Assembly (NCBI GenBank): GCA_041191405.1
Contig: JBEEOW010000004.1
Span: forward strand, 1-64,000
Reading direction: 5' to 3'
Source of the DNA: JBEEOW01 sp041191405
GTDB taxonomy: Bacteria > Bacteroidota > Bacteroidia > Cytophagales > UBA9547
Length of the DNA stretch: 64,000 nucleotides
This document shows, piece after piece, positions 61,114 through 64,000 of the stretch. The notes under the pieces were generated by a model. It saw only the letters and a list, made by a program, of their open reading frames with translations. It ran no database searches and was not told the DNA's origin. How positions within the stretch are numbered: the first letter of the stretch is position 1; each line of letters opens with the position of its first letter. The position numbers and the translations under genes were made by a program.

Positions 61114-63117
61114 TTATTTAATTTTCAAAACTTTAAACTCTGTTCTTCTATTCATTTGGTGCTCCTCTTCTGTTGAAGCACTAGGAACTATCAGAACTGT
61201 TTCACCATATCCTTTAGCAACTAATCTTGCCTTTGGTATGCCATTAGCTATTAGATATTTTACAACTGACTCAGCTCTGTGTCCAGATAAGTCTAAATTG
61301 TATTCATCATTACCCCTAGCATCAGTGTGCGAACTAATCTCAATCACTAATGTTGGGTTTGCATGCAAGAAATGAATTAATTTATCTAACTCAGGTAACG
61401 AAGTAGGCCTCAAGTCTGCCTTATTGTAATCATAATAAATATTATTTATCCTTACTGTTTTGTTTAATTCTATTTCGTCAATAAAGAATTTCCATTTTTC
61501 AATAATTTCAGGATTGATTTTCAATTCTGAAATATGCTGCCCTCTGAAATAAATCTCATTTAGTCCTGTAAATTTCTCAATTGTTGGGTTACAGTAACTA
61601 ATTTTTCTCAACAAGTCAAAACGTAAGATAATATCTGGTGAGTTTTCAGAAAGTGCTTGCATTTTAGCTCTTTCACGTTGCTCTTTCTCAGCCATTAATC
61701 TTTCCGTGATATCAATTGTATTGAATAAAATACCTTGAATAGCTGGATCGTTTACTAAATTTCGTCCTGTAGATTCTAACCAAACAATTTCACCATTTGG
61801 TCTTAAACCAGGATATTGTACTGTGATTGATTCTTCTGGTTTAGCAATTAAATCAGCGAACATTTTGTTCATAATCTCAACACCGTCTTGATGAACTATG
61901 TTATTTCCTGATTTACCAACTAATTCATCAGGCTCGTATCCTAAAATATTTTTAATAGAAGGTGAAGCATAAGTAATGTTTCCATTTTCATCATAAATAT
62001 TGATTACTTCTGATGCATTTTCAAGTAACACTTGTGTACGTTGCTGACCTCTAATCACCTCTTGTACAGTGTATTCAAGCTGTACGTTATTCCTTTGAAG
62101 CTCTTCTTGAGTTGCTCGCATTTCTTCAGCATTTTGCTCTAATTGAGCAGTTTGCTCTCCTAATGCAATAGACATTTGTTGCGATTCTTCTAAAAGTGCT
62201 TTTGTTTTAGCATTGATATTAATGTTAAATATGGTACGAGCTAAAATATCACTTAACTGTTGTACATATTTAATATGTGTTGGATTGAATCTTTCAAAGG
62301 AAGCTAATTCAATTACACCATAAACTTTTTCATTGGTTATTAATGGTACAATTAAAATAGCTTTTGGTTTTTGATCTCCCAATAAACCAGAAGTAATTGT
62401 AACATAATCATTTGGAATTTCAGTTCTGTAAATAGTATCTTGTTCAATTGCTGCTTGACCAACTAAACCTTGCCCAAAGTAAAATTTAGCTTTTAATCTT
62501 TTCATTCTGTTATAAGCAAAGCTTGATAACATTTCAAGATATACATCCGATGGGTCGTTGTCATTAATTACATAAAAACCGGCTTGAACTGCATTTAATT
62601 TTTTTGTTAGATAGGACACCATTGCATCACCTAGACCTTTCAACTCTGTATTGTTACGAACAATACCTCCAACTTCAGCAACCCCTGTTACTATCCAATT
62701 ACGATTTTCTTCTTCAATATTTGCTTTTACAAGGTTTTCCCTCATATTGAGAATAGCTTTACCAAGCATATCCTCATCTCCAGAAGGTTGAAACTCTGCA
62801 TTCAAATCTCCTGTTCCAATTTTTTCAGCAAATACAGTTACACTTTGTACAATTTGTTTTTGACGAGACAAAAGATTAAAAATTCTTTTGAATTGTTTTT
62901 GAACACCAATTGCAGAAATAAAACCTACAAAAGCAGTAATAAATGGTGTAGCCACAAAAACAGGCATCAACTCTTGATTGAAAAACAAAGTTACATCAAC
63001 TTGTTTATGCTTAAAAAACAACCATATTGCTGCTGTTAATGGTACAATTAACCCTGTTACTAAACCCGTTAAAACAAGCTTAATCACTAATCCTGTGGAA
63101 GCTTTATTCTCAGACAT
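61114..63117 (-). CDS. membrane GAF/PAS sensor fused to an OmpA peptidoglycan-binding domain
   Basis: A 667-aa chimera. TM1 is about 12-35 and TM2 about 50-72; a HAMP-like linker runs to about 135. GAF is about 155-300 (FGQGLVGQAAIEQDT, KAILIVPLITNEKVYGVIELAS), a coiled coil 300-360, and PAS 1 about 362-475 (DENGNITYASPSIKNILGYEPDEL). PAS 2 is about 485-555 and looks cut short. It is joined directly to an OmpA domain, about 556-667 (NNIYYDYNKADLRP, SSHTDARG, SGHRAESVVKYLIANGI, NRRTEF). There is no third TM segment between the PAS and OmpA parts, so the topology is unclear. No kinase or methyl-accepting domain. It is in an operon with a GAF protein and two secreted proteins. Confidence 0.88.
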   Translation of the reverse strand: MSENKASTGLVIKLVLTGLVTGLIVPLTAAIWLFFKHKQVDVTLFFNQELMPVFVATPFITAFVGFISAIGVQKQFKRIFNLLSRQKQIVQSVTVFAEKIGTGDLNAEFQPSGDEDMLGKAILNMRENLVKANIEEENRNWIVTGVAEVGGIVRNNTELKGLGDAMVSYLTKKLNAVQAGFYVINDNDPSDVYLEMLSSFAYNRMKRLKAKFYFGQGLVGQAAIEQDTIYRTEIPNDYVTITSGLLGDQKPKAILIVPLITNEKVYGVIELASFERFNPTHIKYVQQLSDILARTIFNININAKTKALLEESQQMSIALGEQTAQLEQNAEEMRATQEELQRNNVQLEYTVQEVIRGQQRTQVLLENASEVINIYDENGNITYASPSIKNILGYEPDELVGKSGNNIVHQDGVEIMNKMFADLIAKPEESITVQYPGLRPNGEIVWLESTGRNLVNDPAIQGILFNTIDITERLMAEKEQRERAKMQALSENSPDIILRFDLLRKISYCNPTIEKFTGLNEIYFRGQHISELKINPEIIEKWKFFIDEIELNKTVRINNIYYDYNKADLRPTSLPELDKLIHFLHANPTLVIEISSHTDARGNDEYNLDLSGHRAESVVKYLIANGIPKARLVAKGYGETVLIVPSASTEEEHQMNRRTEFKVLKIK

Positions 63118-63159
63118 TGCTTTGCTTATTAAAAAGAAACATACTTAAACTGAATAAAT

Positions 63160-63630
63160 TTATTTGGCAATGAATGATGCTAATTGTTCGCTAAACACTG
63201 TTGATACTTCTGAAAAAAGTTGTTGTTCATTTTCTCCAAAAGTTGTAAAAGAAGCTAATTCAATTACTCCAATCACCTCGCCGTTTTGTTTTAACGGAAA
63301 GATTGCCAAAGAGGTTGGGGTAGATTTACCTAAACCTGACAAAATTTTTATATAGCCATCAGGTACAGAAGAAAATATTATAGACTCTCCTCCTTTTGCA
63401 ACTTGACCAGCTAAACCTTCACCAAACTCAAATTCAATAGGTTGGGTATCTGGCAACTGATAAGCATATCCTGCTACAAATCGTAAATAATTTATATTAT
63501 CTTTGGTTACTTTAATAAAAAAAGCTCCTTGAGATGCCTGTATCTCGTTTGATAATCCCCAAATTAATTTTTGACAAAACTCTTTTAGGTCAGTTGCTTT
63601 ACTTACTTTAGATTTTATTTGCTCTATCAT
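63160..63630 (-). CDS. single GAF domain protein
   Basis: A 156-aa cytosolic protein that is one GAF domain (AFFIKVTKDNINYLRFVAGY, EFGEGLAGQVAKGGESIIF, SLAIFPLKQNGEVIGVIELAS). The segment closely parallels the GAF of the fusion sensor downstream, so the two may be paralogues that dimerise or exchange. It lies 42 bp upstream of the sensor gene and downstream of a CheB-like gene. Confidence 0.85.
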   Translation of the reverse strand: MIEQIKSKVSKATDLKEFCQKLIWGLSNEIQASQGAFFIKVTKDNINYLRFVAGYAYQLPDTQPIEFEFGEGLAGQVAKGGESIIFSSVPDGYIKILSGLGKSTPTSLAIFPLKQNGEVIGVIELASFTTFGENEQQLFSEVSTVFSEQLASFIAK

Positions 63631-63642
63631 AACACTTTAGTA

Positions 63643-63691
63643 ATTAAGAATGAAAAATTAATAATTAATAATACTTTAATCGAGGAATTAA
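63643..63691. repeat. heptamer array F (5-7 units)
   Basis: ATTAAGA, ATGAAAA, ATTAATA x2, ATACTTT, then AATCGAG and GAATTAA keep 7-nt phase in the gap between the GAF and CheB-like genes. The match to the other arrays is weaker. Confidence 0.45.
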
Positions 63692-63741
63692 GTTTCATAA
63701 AGTACTTCATTTATATAAAATTTCAATAAGCTATAATTAAT

Positions 63742-64000
63742 TCAAACTGATAATTCTTTTATAAACTTGATGATTTGGTCTAAATTCAAGACTTCATCAG
63801 GTGTAAATAATTTCAAACATCCTTCTGGCATTGTTTTAACACCAGCTTCTTCAGGGTTTTGAACTATTGTATAAGCGCCTCTTTTATGCGCTCTAAACAT
63901 CCCATCAGCACCATCAGTATTTGCCCCAGAAAGCATAATTCCAACCATTTTATCTCTATAAGCATAAGATGCTGTTTCGAAAGTTAAATCAATGGATGGT
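63742..64000 (-). CDS. cheB: CheB-type methylesterase, C-terminal part (cut by window edge)
   Basis: The reading frame stays open from 63948 to the window end (PSIDLTFETASYAYRDK), so this is the C-terminal ~85 residues of a larger CheB protein. It has the family motif VGIMLSGANTDGADG with the catalytic Asp, TIVQNPEEAGVKTMPEG, and ends KFIKELSV. CheB removes methyl groups from chemoreceptor-like sensors. In Bacteroidota, CheB/CheR pairs often stand beside PAS/GAF sensors, which fits the next genes. The N-terminal receiver cannot be judged. Confidence 0.88.
   Translation of the reverse strand, partial: PSIDLTFETASYAYRDKMVGIMLSGANTDGADGMFRAHKRGAYTIVQNPEEAGVKTMPEGCLKLFTPDEVLNLDQIIKFIKELSV

Noticed and set aside
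1..64000. tRNA, rRNA, phage or insertion-sequence genes
   Set aside because: No TPsiC-arm/acceptor pattern in any spacer, no transposase or integrase motifs and no phage structural genes were found by reading; a dedicated RNA search would be needed to be fully sure.

Overview
The window is AT-rich DNA from a member of the Bacteroidota. The evidence is a type IX secretion / gliding locus (a PKD-repeat adhesin with a type B C-terminal sorting domain, a PorP/SprF protein and an OmpA/PD40 protein), TonB-dependent receptors, the YajC-DUF1573-YbbR block, a PUR-alpha-like DUF3276 protein, fused branched-chain E1 subunits, and Bacteroidota-type promoters (TTTG, 19 nt, TAnnTTTG). Family-level placement is not possible from the sequence alone; a Chitinophagales- or Sphingobacteriales-like environmental organism is a guess. 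No rRNA, tRNA, complete phage, IS transposase or CRISPR array was found.

Layout. 1-910: an edge region with four 21-bp direct repeats and one lipoprotein gene flanked by inverted GC-rich palindromic repeats. 915-8938: the T9SS adhesin / PorP / OmpA operon (minus). 8989-13704: DUF3108, rsmE, DUF4159, a polysaccharide deacetylase and a glutathione peroxidase. 13753-20131: a minus-strand run of TonB receptor, YfiR-like protein, hybrid histidine kinase and ung. 20279-21454: apaG and a methyltransferase. 21565-23935: an accessory stretch with an HSDR_N nuclease-fold protein, two orphan genes and several palindromic repeats. 23936-27075: thioesterase, then coaE-ybbR-yajC-DUF1573-ytxH transcribed from a clear promoter. 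27262-33475: an RND multidrug-type efflux operon on the plus strand, lying between that block and nusB. 34870-36986: Usp and a cation/proton antiporter. 37043-38553: a broken gene and an orphan secreted protein. 38610-43293: LYS1-like dehydrogenase, PAP2 phosphatase, a Cas6-like protein without CRISPR, ychF and DUF3276. 43416-49169: RlpA, DUF58, phosphofructokinase, two outer-membrane barrels (one PagL-like), DoxX and 5-FTHF cyclo-ligase. 49296-57410: TonB receptor, Spy-like protein, EEP phosphatase, SanA-like protein, a basic 26-aa-repeat secreted protein with a small lipoprotein, and the fused E1. 57903-59622: M16 peptidase and ispF. 59710-64000: a minus-strand envelope-sensing cluster (lipoprotein, small secreted protein, a GAF/PAS/OmpA fusion, a GAF protein and the end of a CheB-like methylesterase).

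The strongest unexplained structure is a set of intergenic sequences built from imperfect heptamers kept in strict 7-nt phase. Three of them (16, 18 and 19 heptamers) take up essentially the whole spacer between neighbouring genes. They run onto gene stop codons, and two are reverse-complement versions of the same composite element. Other notable items are the OmpA domain fused to a GAF/PAS sensor with no membrane segment in between, the Cas6-like protein that seems to have lost catalytic residues, and orphan genes bordered by GC-rich palindromes that look like a cassette-type dispersal unit.
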